From positions 1 through 64,000 of the forward strand of contig NZ_JABTTE010000006.1 in the NCBI RefSeq assembly GCF_013303125.1: a DNA stretch of 64,000 nt. The letters run 5' to 3'. The translations under genes and the position numbers were made by a program. The notes below the pieces were generated by a model. The model ran no database searches. It was not told where the DNA came from and saw only the letters and a list, made by a program, of their open reading frames with translations. Below, one piece after another: positions 15,968 to 24,803 of the stretch. Origin of the DNA: Calidifontibacillus erzurumensis (lineage in GTDB: Bacteria; Bacillota; Bacilli; Bacillales; Bacillaceae_J). Positions within the stretch are counted from its first letter, which is position 1. Each line of letters begins with the position of its first letter.

Positions 15968-17440
15968 TTATAAACCATACCAATTCAATGCTTGCGGACT
16001 TAAATCAACCCAGACGTGCTTTGTCTCTGTATACATATTCATAGCTTCCATGCCTAATTCACGGCCGAATCCGCTTTGTTTTGTACCTCCAAATGGAGCT
16101 GCACTGTCAAGCATACTGAATGTATTGACATACACTGTACCTGCTTTTAATCCTCTTGCCATACGGAAAACCCGTTTAATGTCCTTCGTCCATACACCGG
16201 AAGCAAGGCCATAAATTGTATCATTAGCTTTAATTAAAGCATCTTCTTCATCTTTAAAGCGGATGACAGAAACAACTGGTCCAAAAATTTCTTCGCGGGC
16301 AATTGTCATTTCATTGGATACGTTTTCAAAAATGGTTGGTGTAAAGTAGTTTCCATTTAATCCGATATCAGGACGACTTCCGCCAATGACAAGTTTCGCT
16401 CCTTCATCTAGTCCAAGTTGTACATATTTTTCAATTTTGCCAAGATGTTCTGCAGAAATTTGAGGTCCCATCTGTGTTGTTGGATCTAATGGGTTCCCTA
16501 CACGAATTGATTTTGCCTTGTCAACAAATGCCTGCATAAATTTATCATAGACAGATTCTTGAACAAAAAGCCGAGACCCGGCAGCACAAACTTGACCTTG
16601 AGCAAAATAGATGCCAAATAGTGATCCATTGACCGCATCTTCAATATTTGCATCATCAAAAATAATATTTGGAGATTTTCCACCTAATTCTAACGATACA
16701 GGTTTTAGATTTTTGCTTGCAGCTTGCATGATTAATTTTCCAGTATCGGTAGAACCAGTAAATGCAATTTTATCGACTCCTGGGTGTGAAGCTAAAGCTT
16801 CCCCGGCAATATGTCCATAACCATTTACGACATTGATGACACCGTCAGGAATACCTGCTTCTTGGAATAATCTTGCTAACTCTAGCACACTAATTGGCGT
16901 TTCTTCTGACGGCTTAATAACAATTGTATTCCCCGCTGCTAGTGCAGGCGCAAGCTTCCACATCGTCAACATAATTGGGAAATTCCATGGTACGATTGCA
17001 CCAATTACTCCCAACGGCTCACGAATGGTAATATTCAAACGGTTTTTAGGTGAGCTTAATGTTTCGCCTTGAATTTTATTAGCAAGTCCTGCATAAAATT
17101 CTAAAACATCAATAGAAGCTGGGATCGCAATATGTTTTGTTTCATTAATCGTAAGACCATTATCTCTTGATTCTAATTCTGCTAAATAATCTAAATTTTC
17201 CCATAATTTTTGGGCTGCTTTATATAATAATCGGCCGCGGTCACTTGGAGCCATTTCAGACCATGGTCCACTTTCAAAAGCTCTTCTAGCAGCTTTAACT
17301 GCTAAATCAACATCTTCCGCACCAGCTTCAGCAATAATTCCGTTTAGTTCACCATTTGCTGGATTATAAGATTTAAAAGTTTTCCCAGAAATAGAATCAA
17401 CCCATCGTCCATCAATAAATAATTTGTATTCTTTTACCAT
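15968..17440 (-). CDS. NAD(P)-dependent aldehyde dehydrogenase
   Basis: A 490-residue ALDH-superfamily enzyme with catalytic Cys285 (GQVCAAGSR), general base Glu251 (ELGGKSPN), the cofactor loop FTGSTDTG and PWNFP. Its overall pattern is closest to betaine/phenylacetaldehyde-type ALDHs. It is the last gene of the amine dehydrogenase operon, 45 nt after the protease gene, with GGGGG before its ATG. QHNDH turns primary amines into aldehydes, so this cytoplasmic enzyme most likely oxidises those aldehydes to acids after uptake. Which aldehyde it prefers cannot be read from the sequence. Confidence 0.9.
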   Translation of the reverse strand: MVKEYKLFIDGRWVDSISGKTFKSYNPANGELNGIIAEAGAEDVDLAVKAARRAFESGPWSEMAPSDRGRLLYKAAQKLWENLDYLAELESRDNGLTINETKHIAIPASIDVLEFYAGLANKIQGETLSSPKNRLNITIREPLGVIGAIVPWNFPIMLTMWKLAPALAAGNTIVIKPSEETPISVLELARLFQEAGIPDGVINVVNGYGHIAGEALASHPGVDKIAFTGSTDTGKLIMQAASKNLKPVSLELGGKSPNIIFDDANIEDAVNGSLFGIYFAQGQVCAAGSRLFVQESVYDKFMQAFVDKAKSIRVGNPLDPTTQMGPQISAEHLGKIEKYVQLGLDEGAKLVIGGSRPDIGLNGNYFTPTIFENVSNEMTIAREEIFGPVVSVIRFKDEEDALIKANDTIYGLASGVWTKDIKRVFRMARGLKAGTVYVNTFSMLDSAAPFGGTKQSGFGRELGMEAMNMYTETKHVWVDLSPQALNWYGL

Positions 17441-17485
17441 ATATCTTCCCCCATTTCAAATATCTGTATAAATTTATTACTCATT

Positions 17486-18205
17486 TCAAAAGTTATGATT
17501 GATACTAGAATAGACATGTTCCCATAATTCACGGGACGTCCATGTCGGATTTTCCTCAAAGATGAGTGCCAAGTGGGCGGTAAAATGCGCTGCCGCAAAA
17601 CTGTGGCCGTGCATATTATAGAGCTGCGCATTCCCTTTTAATTCACGAGGAAAACCGCAAGCTATGAATGTATTGTTATGATCTATAGCCCATTCGTCCC
17701 GTTTAACTTCACCTGCCTGAACGGCAAAAACGCCAGGATAGACACCAGGATAAATAATTCCGCGGCTTCGGTCGATTGCAGAAACAATCGCTATATTTTT
17801 TTCGCAAGCAGCTTTACAAGCAGTTCTTATCATCTCATAATCTTGGTCGAGGCCAAGACTTAAATGGATAATTTGCACGTTGTTTTCGATAGACCACTCA
17901 ATGGCTTCAGCCAAAACGGACGGATAAGCCGCTAATTTATCATCAAATATTTTTACTCCAATTAGATCAGCATCTTTTGCAATGCCTTTGATCGCAGCAG
18001 CAACAGCTGTGCCATGCCCAAGTCTATCGCGGAAGTCATGATGATATTCAATATACCGCTCTCGGTTCACTCGTATTTGTATACCGTCTTTGACTCCTTG
18101 GACATGAGAATGATATTGGTTGATTCCACTATCTATGACAGCAATCGTTACACCTCTACCTGTATAGAAACTATTCATTTTATGCACATTTTTTGTTTCA
18201 AGCAA
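17486..18205 (-). CDS. qhpE: Subtilisin-like maturation protease of QHNDH (QhpE type)
   Basis: A 239-residue S8-family protease lacking a signal peptide and prodomain, hence cytoplasmic. The triad is Asp25 (VIDSGI), His64 (GHGTAVAA) and Ser202 (GHSFAAAH). The usual oxyanion-hole Asn region reads SAIDRS, with Asp instead of Asn, which is unusual. In Gram-negative QHNDH systems QhpE removes the leader peptide of the crosslinked gamma subunit before or during export. The location next to the exporter gene supports that role. Translation starts at a TTG (18205) 10 nt after GGAGG; no ATG is available in frame near it. At 239 residues it is compact for the family. Confidence 0.88.
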   Translation of the reverse strand: MLETKNVHKMNSFYTGRGVTIAVIDSGINQYHSHVQGVKDGIQIRVNRERYIEYHHDFRDRLGHGTAVAAAIKGIAKDADLIGVKIFDDKLAAYPSVLAEAIEWSIENNVQIIHLSLGLDQDYEMIRTACKAACEKNIAIVSAIDRSRGIIYPGVYPGVFAVQAGEVKRDEWAIDHNNTFIACGFPRELKGNAQLYNMHGHSFAAAHFTAHLALIFEENPTWTSRELWEHVYSSINHNF

Positions 18206-18312
18206 AATTTTTGCACCTCCCTACTCTTTTTCCTCTTTGTTTCATTGCTTACGTGCAAAAACTGCTTTTCATATTGAAAAAATAAAAAGTTTAATTTATA
18301 TTTTGGTGCCAT
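18175..18312 (-). CDS. Doubtful 45-residue ORF in the gap between exporter and protease genes
   Basis: An ATG at 18312 directly follows AAGGAGGTGA (only 3 nt spacing) and opens a frame MAPKYKLNFLFFQYEKQFLH that runs 31 nt into the protease gene. The ribosome binding site is excellent, but the spacing is poor and the protein is unremarkable. The 210-nt gap 18206-18415 also holds short coding-like pieces in two frames right after the exporter stop (KPLGLDDFLLWNIYKRMEN in the exporter's own frame). They may be a decayed C-terminal extension of the exporter. Confidence 0.2.
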   Translation of the reverse strand: MAPKYKLNFLFFQYEKQFLHVSNETKRKKSREVQKFCLKQKMCIK

Positions 18313-18415
18313 TCACCTCCTTAAAAAGCAGCAATATTTTCGTACAGATCCGCTATCAGTTCTCCATTCGCTTGTATATATTCCACAGTAGAAAATCATC
18401 CAAGCCCAATGGTTT

Positions 18416-20152
18416 TCAACTTTTTATCAACTCTCGATAGAACATGGAACGGTTTTCAAGAATATGATGTGTTCCTTGCTCGACTATTTTTCCATTATTA
18501 AATAGAAAGATTTGATCCATCATCTTCATAGCTGCAAGGCGATGCGAAATGATTAATATACCTTTACAATTAGAACTCTCTCTCATCCATTCTTTTAACC
18601 TTTGAAACAACTGACGTTCGGCAAGCTGATCGATACCGGATGTTGCTTCATCTAAAATGAGTAGAACAGGATTTTTTAGAAGCGCTCTTGCAATGGCAAG
18701 CCGCTGTTTTTCACCGCCGGATAACATCATTCCCTTTTGGCCAACATAAGCATCAAATTGGTCCGGGAGTGATTGAATAACTTCCAATATGCCGGCGCAT
18801 TTACAACAAGCTTCAATTTCCGCATGTGTAAGCTTCTTTCTTTCATCTTCTGAAAAACCAATGAAAAGATTATCCATAATGGTTCCACTTAACATTTCCT
18901 GTTCTTGAGAAACGATTACAATTTCTTTCCGCAACCGATGAATGGGAATCCGGTTTATATCTTCACCACAAAAACGGATGACACCACTCGTAATCGGCGT
19001 TAACCTTACCAATGCATCGACTAAAGTCGTTTTACCAGACCCGCTTGCACCTATTAAAGCTGTCATCGTATCCGGCTGCATTGTAAAAGTCACGTCATCT
19101 AAAATTCGCCCTTTAAAAACTTGATCAAACTCAAGTAAAAAATGAACCGGTTCATTTTGTTTAGCAGGCATCACATTTGGCATATCCGTCTCTTTTTCCG
19201 AGTTAAAAACAAATTCGTAAATTCGATCGATTGAAGCACGTACCCGTTGAAGACGTAAATATAAACTTGCTAAACTTTGAATTGGACTGTAGAAACGTCC
19301 TAAATAGGTTGTAAAAGCTAACAAGCTGCCTAGAGACATCGTATCTTGAATGACCTTTGTTCCGCCTACTAAAAACACAAGCCCTGTTGAAATACCGATT
19401 GCCATACGCGGGATTCCTTCTGCTAAACTATGAATGATTGAAAGTGTAACAGTCTCTCGATTTAAGCCGGCTATCTTTTGATCTAACTTCATCTCTTGCT
19501 CATGTTCTGCTTGTGATAACTTAATAAGCCTAATATTAGTAAAAGTTTCAATCATATGGGCTTGAATATGACTATGATGTTCTCGAATTTTTTTCGTTCT
19601 CCTAATAATTTTCGGACGAAAATAGATGAGAGACCCTAGAAGGATTGGGATAAAAACGAGTGCATACAATAACAATTTCCAATCTAAATAAATGAGCATA
19701 CCAGTAATAAAGAATAGCGTTAGCAAATTTACAATGAATTGCAAGGCGCCGTCTGTTACAAAACTTTGAATTTCGTTTAAATCACCATTTAATCTTGTAG
19801 TTATGTCACCAACCTTATTTCGAACGAAAAAATCATAAACATTTCTTTGTATTCGTTGAAAAAAGTGGACCCTTAAAGACTTCAAAATTGATAAAGTTAC
19901 TTTTAAATAAATATAACTATTCACTGCCTGCAGGATGACACCTATAACCATCATTCCTACACCAATCAAAAGAACAGCTTTCAATTCATACTTTTTATTT
20001 AAAAATACATCATCAATTAAAACCTTTGACAAAAATGGATATGACAAGGTTAAAGCTGTGCTAATAATTGAAACGATAATAATGAATACAATAATGAACC
20101 TGTAAGGTTTAAAGAATGGAACAATCCATTTAAGAGAATGCAAAGTCTTCAT
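18416..20152 (-). CDS. qhpF: ABC exporter of the QHNDH gamma subunit (QhpF type)
   Basis: A 578-residue half-transporter: six-helix membrane domain (residues about 15-300), then an ATPase with Walker A GASGSGKTT, signature LSGGEKQR, Walker B LLILDEATSGID and switch ISHRL. In QHNDH clusters a protein of this type moves the modified gamma subunit across the membrane. The start is the ATG at 20152, which overlaps the stop of the UbiU-like gene (ATGA), so the two are translationally coupled. There is no peptidase C39 domain, so leader cleavage needs the separate subtilisin-like protease. A general drug-exporter role is less likely given the operon. Confidence 0.9.
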   Translation of the reverse strand: MKTLHSLKWIVPFFKPYRFIIVFIIIVSIISTALTLSYPFLSKVLIDDVFLNKKYELKAVLLIGVGMMVIGVILQAVNSYIYLKVTLSILKSLRVHFFQRIQRNVYDFFVRNKVGDITTRLNGDLNEIQSFVTDGALQFIVNLLTLFFITGMLIYLDWKLLLYALVFIPILLGSLIYFRPKIIRRTKKIREHHSHIQAHMIETFTNIRLIKLSQAEHEQEMKLDQKIAGLNRETVTLSIIHSLAEGIPRMAIGISTGLVFLVGGTKVIQDTMSLGSLLAFTTYLGRFYSPIQSLASLYLRLQRVRASIDRIYEFVFNSEKETDMPNVMPAKQNEPVHFLLEFDQVFKGRILDDVTFTMQPDTMTALIGASGSGKTTLVDALVRLTPITSGVIRFCGEDINRIPIHRLRKEIVIVSQEQEMLSGTIMDNLFIGFSEDERKKLTHAEIEACCKCAGILEVIQSLPDQFDAYVGQKGMMLSGGEKQRLAIARALLKNPVLLILDEATSGIDQLAERQLFQRLKEWMRESSNCKGILIISHRLAAMKMMDQIFLFNNGKIVEQGTHHILENRSMFYRELIKS

Positions 20153-21141
20153 CGGTAATAACACATATATCCTGATTGACAATGCTCAGGAGTTTTTCGA
20201 ATTCGTTTCGCTTTTGCTTTAACCTCTTCATCTTCCATTCCTGCCCGTACGGATTTAACGATGGAACTTACTAGCTGAACACTGGCAAGCTTTCTATAGG
20301 AATCTGCTTCTCTGCCGACAATTTTTAGAGAATCAATGCCTAAGCGATAAATATCCGGCAAGGCGCATAATCCACACGGTCCAAGTGGAATTCCGTGGTT
20401 TGATACAGAACAACCGCAGCTATGTGTATACCAAACATAGTCTTCATAATCTTTCAAATGGCGTCCAAGTGCAGTTTGTTCATGAAAATTCAGTTGCTTG
20501 CCTTTGGAAGACATAAATTGGTATTCCCAATTCGTTGTCGAGCAAAAAGCCCCAACCTGATTATGAGTTGTAAAACAAAAGCCTTCTTCATAAATACAGC
20601 CGTCATTTAAAATAAAAATTTCATATTCAAGTTCTCTTCCGCCCTCATCAATGATTTCTTTCATTTCATGGAGCGAAAGGCTCCTTGGGAAAACAATTCT
20701 AGATGCGCCCAATTCACGATACAGATGAATACTGGAACTATTGATCGGTGTTGCCAAACTGCTCACATGAATGGTTGCATCAGGAAAGCGATCTTTTATT
20801 GCAATCATTAATCCAATGTCTGAGACAATAAACCCGTCTGTTCCTGCTTGTAAAGCCCTGTGAACAATTTCCAATAATATCGGGTATTGGACTTCTACAT
20901 AATACGGTGCATTCAATGTCATAAAGACTTCCACCCCGTACGTATGGGCACGATCTACTAAACTTGCAAATTCTTCGAAGCTTGGGATGCTTGCTTGGGG
21001 AGCTCTGCGATTCATCCAAATACCGCTTGTAAAGGAAGTCACCCATTCATACGGAATAAAACCGACATAAAATTCTTCTGCCCCACTAGAAACAAGCATA
21101 TCTACTTCCTCAAGTCTACTGATGGGCGCCAACACTTTCAT
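20149..21141 (-). CDS. U32-family iron-sulfur protein, UbiU-like
   Basis: A 330-residue U32 protein. Residues 1-160 form a TIM-barrel-like start (MKVLAPISRLEEVDMLVSSG, then EFYVGF), as in UbiU and the RNA hydroxylases TrhP/RlhA. Cys182-x6-Cys189-x10-Cys200 resembles the first three cluster ligands of UbiU (C-x6-C-x16-C). Further Cys occur at 242, 244, 256, 259, 321 and 327, one of which could be the fourth ligand. IDSLKIVGREADSYRKLA matches the conserved C-terminal block of the family. U32 members are often misnamed collagenase-like proteases; UbiU-UbiV do O2-independent ring hydroxylation. Within this operon it probably takes part in quinone-cofactor synthesis on the gamma subunit (inference). 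Confidence 0.85.
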   Translation of the reverse strand: MKVLAPISRLEEVDMLVSSGAEEFYVGFIPYEWVTSFTSGIWMNRRAPQASIPSFEEFASLVDRAHTYGVEVFMTLNAPYYVEVQYPILLEIVHRALQAGTDGFIVSDIGLMIAIKDRFPDATIHVSSLATPINSSSIHLYRELGASRIVFPRSLSLHEMKEIIDEGGRELEYEIFILNDGCIYEEGFCFTTHNQVGAFCSTTNWEYQFMSSKGKQLNFHEQTALGRHLKDYEDYVWYTHSCGCSVSNHGIPLGPCGLCALPDIYRLGIDSLKIVGREADSYRKLASVQLVSSIVKSVRAGMEDEEVKAKAKRIRKTPEHCQSGYMCYYR

Positions 21142-21244
21142 CTTCCTCCCCCTTTCCTTTGATATATAGTCGTTTATTTTTCAAGGACAATTGTTGGAAA
21201 AATCAACAAGCAAATGAGCACTTCAATTTCATAAAGTCCACGAA

Positions 21245-22174
21245 CTAAACAGGAATTTTCGGACTGACGACGATCCGGTTGACGTTTTTTTCTTTTGCCC
21301 ATTGAAGACCTTTGACTATTAATTCCATTGTTTGTTGATAAAAGACGGAATTTCCTTTTTGGAAATTCCTCGTTGGAATTGTACCAAGTTTTTCTTTTTT
21401 TAATACGAGTTCCACTTGATAATGCCGGCATTGCTGTTTGCACTTGATTTCACCTTTAAACTTTTCTTCTTTTGGCTTATGGAGTGTGCCGACGATACAT
21501 GACCTGCCTGAAGCAATACACCCAAATCCTAAATGAAGGGAAGAAGAAAAATCTTCTTCCAACGGACTTTCCATTTTTTGAATTAAATTATCAAATTCAA
21601 TTCGGTTCACACGATTTTTCTTTAGAAAATTTTTGAAATACGAAACAGATACGGCTGATGATTGCAAAACAGATTTTGCTTTTTGCGGTGCATCTTCCCT
21701 GTCGTATAGGTGGGCAACTCTTGGATCGCGAATCATTTTATTTAACAGACGACCGATCACCGGTTGAAAATTTGAGTAATTTTGTTTCACTTCATATAAA
21801 ACGCCCCAGTCATTGACAACAATTTCAATCATTTTTTTATCCCTAACCGCCTCTTCGTGGAGAACAGCAAACAACTGCTTCAACTCATTCAAACCTCTTT
21901 CAGTGACATAAGGGGTGACAAACGTAAATGAATACCCCAAATCAACTGCTTTCTCATATGCTTTTATCACTTCTTCAGGCTTTGGAAGCCGGTATTGGCA
22001 AAATTCAGACCCAAAGTAGAGACGGGTAAATACAGGCGAATTATAATAAGACCTTAATGCTTTTTGAACATTCGCAAATGTTTCCCGTTCGACATCTGTA
22101 AAATCATTAAAATCCGATAGTTGATCTAAAACTTTTAGTTGATCGGAAGACTGAACCGCAAGTGAAAATTCCAT
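21245..22174 (-). CDS. U32-like iron-sulfur protein, UbiV-like
   Basis: A 309-residue protein matching UbiV in layout. RLYFGSEFCQYR at residues 51-62 places Cys59 where UbiV has its first cluster ligand (UbiV reads LGEAVCSKRR). Cys219, Cys226, Cys245 and Cys249 follow, the last pair as C-x3-C like the UbiV ligands. IEIVVNDWGVLYE recalls the barrel strand of U32 proteins. It is encoded 12 nt after the beta-subunit gene and upstream of the UbiU-like gene (103-nt gap). UbiU and UbiV work as a heterodimer, each with a [4Fe-4S] cluster; the same is expected here. Sequence similarity is partial, so the activity is inference. Confidence 0.75.
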   Translation of the reverse strand: MEFSLAVQSSDQLKVLDQLSDFNDFTDVERETFANVQKALRSYYNSPVFTRLYFGSEFCQYRLPKPEEVIKAYEKAVDLGYSFTFVTPYVTERGLNELKQLFAVLHEEAVRDKKMIEIVVNDWGVLYEVKQNYSNFQPVIGRLLNKMIRDPRVAHLYDREDAPQKAKSVLQSSAVSVSYFKNFLKKNRVNRIEFDNLIQKMESPLEEDFSSSLHLGFGCIASGRSCIVGTLHKPKEEKFKGEIKCKQQCRHYQVELVLKKEKLGTIPTRNFQKGNSVFYQQTMELIVKGLQWAKEKNVNRIVVSPKIPV

Positions 22175-22186
22175 ATCTCATTTCTC

Positions 22187-23266
22187 CTATTGTTGAATTT
22201 GAATGACACGAACATCCATTGTATCGGTTGAAAGCTCAATCGTTTCCTTCAGTTCTAAAGTTTCAGCATCGTAAAAACTAATATCCGGCCCTGCTCCTGA
22301 AACATATAACGTTTTTCCATCACCGCTTAAATTAAATCCATATGAAGTTCCCGGTACATTCGGAACGACTTTCTCATACTTTCCTGTTTCCAAGTTGGCT
22401 TTTGCAATAAAATTCATACCAAGGTAAGCTGTTTTTCGATCTTTAGTCATCGCACCTGAGAAAACGCCGATCATTTCATTAAATTCTACTTCTTTATATT
22501 CACCTGTTTCTAAATCAAAAAGAATGACCCCTTCTGTTACTTCACCAGTTTCCGGATAAAATTTGTAATTCGTTGCAAGAGCTACGTCATGATTGTCTTC
22601 TCCTCGCACCCAGAAATATAAATAGTTTCCAATTCCATCTTTAGGATCTGCATTCATCACTGGTGTATGAAGTTTTAATTCATCTTTTTCAATGTCATAC
22701 ACATAAATGTCTTTCGCCCAAACAAGGAGCTTTTTCCCATCTTTGAAAAATTGCAGCGTGTGCGTACCCCATGGCACCTTAATCTCTTTAACGACCTCTT
22801 TGGTTTTAACATCCATTACTTGAATAACCGGTTCAAGCGCTTTTAATTCAGTTTTTTCTACTTTCGAGCGCATTAACGTTGCATACAACTTCTCCCCAGT
22901 TGGATCAATAGCTAACCCATAGATCCGTGCCACATAATCTTTCGTACTAAAAGTCAATGTATCAATCACTTTATTTTCTCTCGTGTCAACAACAGCGACC
23001 TTTGTTCTTCCTTCACTGTTAATGTATAAAGTGCGGCCGTCCTTCGTCCAAGTCATATCCCGGTTAGGGCCTTTAATCGGTATTTCTGTTACCTTTTTTG
23101 TGACCGGGTCAACTGCAAAAGTTACGTCTAACCCACCAATGTATAACATTTCTTTTGTACTTTCCGCTTTTCCAAATGGTCCAGATGCCAAAAAAAGCAA
23201 ACTGGCAATGACGAGAATAAGAAAAAACTTTTTCAATAAATGAAAATAGGTGCTGCTATAATTCAT
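22187..23266 (-). CDS. qhpB: QHNDH beta subunit (seven-bladed propeller)
   Basis: A 359-residue exported protein with a signal peptide (hydrophobic LILVIASLLFLASG near residues 16-30) and repeated propeller blades (GLDVTFAVDPVTKKVTEIPI, YATLMRSKV, DGKTLYVSGAGPDISFYDAE). In QHNDH this subunit forms the propeller that holds the gamma subunit near the hemes of alpha. Length fits the family (about 340 residues mature). It is 32 nt downstream of the radical SAM gene, with AAGGAGG before its ATG. The signal peptide has no lipobox, so it is probably released and kept at the surface by binding alpha. Confidence 0.88.
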   Translation of the reverse strand: MNYSSTYFHLLKKFFLILVIASLLFLASGPFGKAESTKEMLYIGGLDVTFAVDPVTKKVTEIPIKGPNRDMTWTKDGRTLYINSEGRTKVAVVDTRENKVIDTLTFSTKDYVARIYGLAIDPTGEKLYATLMRSKVEKTELKALEPVIQVMDVKTKEVVKEIKVPWGTHTLQFFKDGKKLLVWAKDIYVYDIEKDELKLHTPVMNADPKDGIGNYLYFWVRGEDNHDVALATNYKFYPETGEVTEGVILFDLETGEYKEVEFNEMIGVFSGAMTKDRKTAYLGMNFIAKANLETGKYEKVVPNVPGTSYGFNLSGDGKTLYVSGAGPDISFYDAETLELKETIELSTDTMDVRVIQIQQ

Positions 23267-23298
23267 CCATTTGTTACCTCCTTTTCTTTGTTATTTTC

Positions 23299-24768
23299 CT
23301 AACTTGTGTGGCAAGAAGATGTAAGACCTGCAATACGATCAATAAAAGTAGGGTTTTCTTTCATAATTCGGACATATGTTTTAAGCCCGATTTTGTACCA
23401 CTTTTTCATCCACTGACAGTAATGAAGATTAGGAGATGTTATTTCTCCCATCCTTTCTAAAGCTTCGTAATAGCACCCTCCAGAACATGTATGCTTTAAT
23501 GCACATGATGAACATGTTGTTTTATTGTCAACATGAAGGGAACTTAATAATTCAGCCTGGAAATTTCTATTGATGCCTTGGTAAATATCACCGATTTTAT
23601 ACTCCTTTTGTTCATTAAAGCGATGGCATAAAAATAATTCACCAGAGGGGCTGACTGCCATAAATCCAATGCCTGCCCCACATGCATAACCTTTATTTAT
23701 ACCAAAGTGCAGCTCAACAAGAATATTGGAAAGATTTGAGAAACCTAAATATCGGTTATTGTTTGCTGCTTGTACGTAATCTTCTGCCAACTGTTCAAAA
23801 TCATCAAGCAAACGCCATAATTCAGGTGAGTTTAAAACAAAAGCTTCATCTGCCGCTGATACAGGAGCAAAGCCAACTTCATGAAAACCAATGTCTAAAA
23901 AGTGGTAAAATAAATCTTTTACAGACGGAAACCCTTTATTGACAGTAACTCTTACTGCTACAGGTTTTTTCGGACGCATTTCAATTAATTTTTTGGCATT
24001 TTTTAAGACAATATCATAAGAACCTGCACCATTATTAAAAATGCGGAACTGATCTTGCCATTCTTTAGGTCCATCCATACTAACGGTGACGCCAACATGA
24101 TTTTCTGTTAAAAATTTAATGCGTTCGTCATTCAATAACGTTCCGTTTGTAGTCATTGAAAAATCGATCGTTTTTTGAACCTTTTCGGACATCTTTCTTC
24201 CATATTCAACGATTCTTTTGATAAGAGGCCAATTCATCGTAGGCTCCCCACCAAAAAGAACGACCGAAATTCTTGGCTCATCTCCGCTTTGTTGAATTAA
24301 AAAATCGATCGCTTTTTCTGCTGTTTCAATACTCATTAGCTTCATCGGTTTTCCGTAGTTGCCTCCGCCGGCATAGCAATAGGTACAACTCAAATTGCAT
24401 TCATTAATAAGATGAAAAACTAATGTTTGCAAAGGAATTTTTTCGACATTGGGGATCCCAGGCGTTAGACTATGGATCCCTTTGACGTCGTTTTCGATAA
24501 GAATTTCCATCTGAACTAATTCATCAATCGCTTGTTCAATAGCCCTTTCATCAATAGTATCTTTGATTTTGGACAGGAGCTCTTGCCTAGTGATTGTGTC
24601 TTGCTGCTGAAACATATTTAACACGCTTGCACTAATTTGATCTAATTCGGTAATGACACCACTTAATCCATGGTAAATATACATTTTTCCATCTACATGA
24701 AAAGTAAGTGCATTCGAAAGTTTTAAGATGCTTTCCTTCGCAATGTTTGTCGGCTGCACTCCATACAC
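23299..24768 (-). CDS. qhpD: Radical SAM/SPASM enzyme forming thioether crosslinks in the gamma subunit
   Basis: A 489-residue radical SAM enzyme. An N-terminal peptide-binding/PqqD-like region (1-95) is followed by the SAM cluster motif C124-x3-C128-x2-C131 (CNLSCTYC), GGEPTMNW, and a SPASM domain with ACGAGIGF, LCHRFNEQ and CSSCALKHTCSGGC. QhpD makes the three Cys-to-Asp/Glu thioether links in the gamma subunit; SPASM proteins of this length carry two auxiliary clusters. The start is a GTG at 24768; an in-frame GTG at 24759 has better spacing to GAGGGG and may be the real one. It lies between the alpha and beta subunit genes. Confidence 0.92.
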   Translation of the reverse strand: MYGVQPTNIAKESILKLSNALTFHVDGKMYIYHGLSGVITELDQISASVLNMFQQQDTITRQELLSKIKDTIDERAIEQAIDELVQMEILIENDVKGIHSLTPGIPNVEKIPLQTLVFHLINECNLSCTYCYAGGGNYGKPMKLMSIETAEKAIDFLIQQSGDEPRISVVLFGGEPTMNWPLIKRIVEYGRKMSEKVQKTIDFSMTTNGTLLNDERIKFLTENHVGVTVSMDGPKEWQDQFRIFNNGAGSYDIVLKNAKKLIEMRPKKPVAVRVTVNKGFPSVKDLFYHFLDIGFHEVGFAPVSAADEAFVLNSPELWRLLDDFEQLAEDYVQAANNNRYLGFSNLSNILVELHFGINKGYACGAGIGFMAVSPSGELFLCHRFNEQKEYKIGDIYQGINRNFQAELLSSLHVDNKTTCSSCALKHTCSGGCYYEALERMGEITSPNLHYCQWMKKWYKIGLKTYVRIMKENPTFIDRIAGLTSSCHTS

Positions 24769-24803
24769 TTCCCCTCTTTTACTTAAAAGAAATTAAAAAC
24801 AAA

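Noticed and set aside
20149-21141. Annotation as a collagenase-like peptidase (U32)
   Set aside because: The U32 name is historic. No protease motif is visible, while Cys patterns and the UbiV-like partner point to iron-sulfur hydroxylase relatives.
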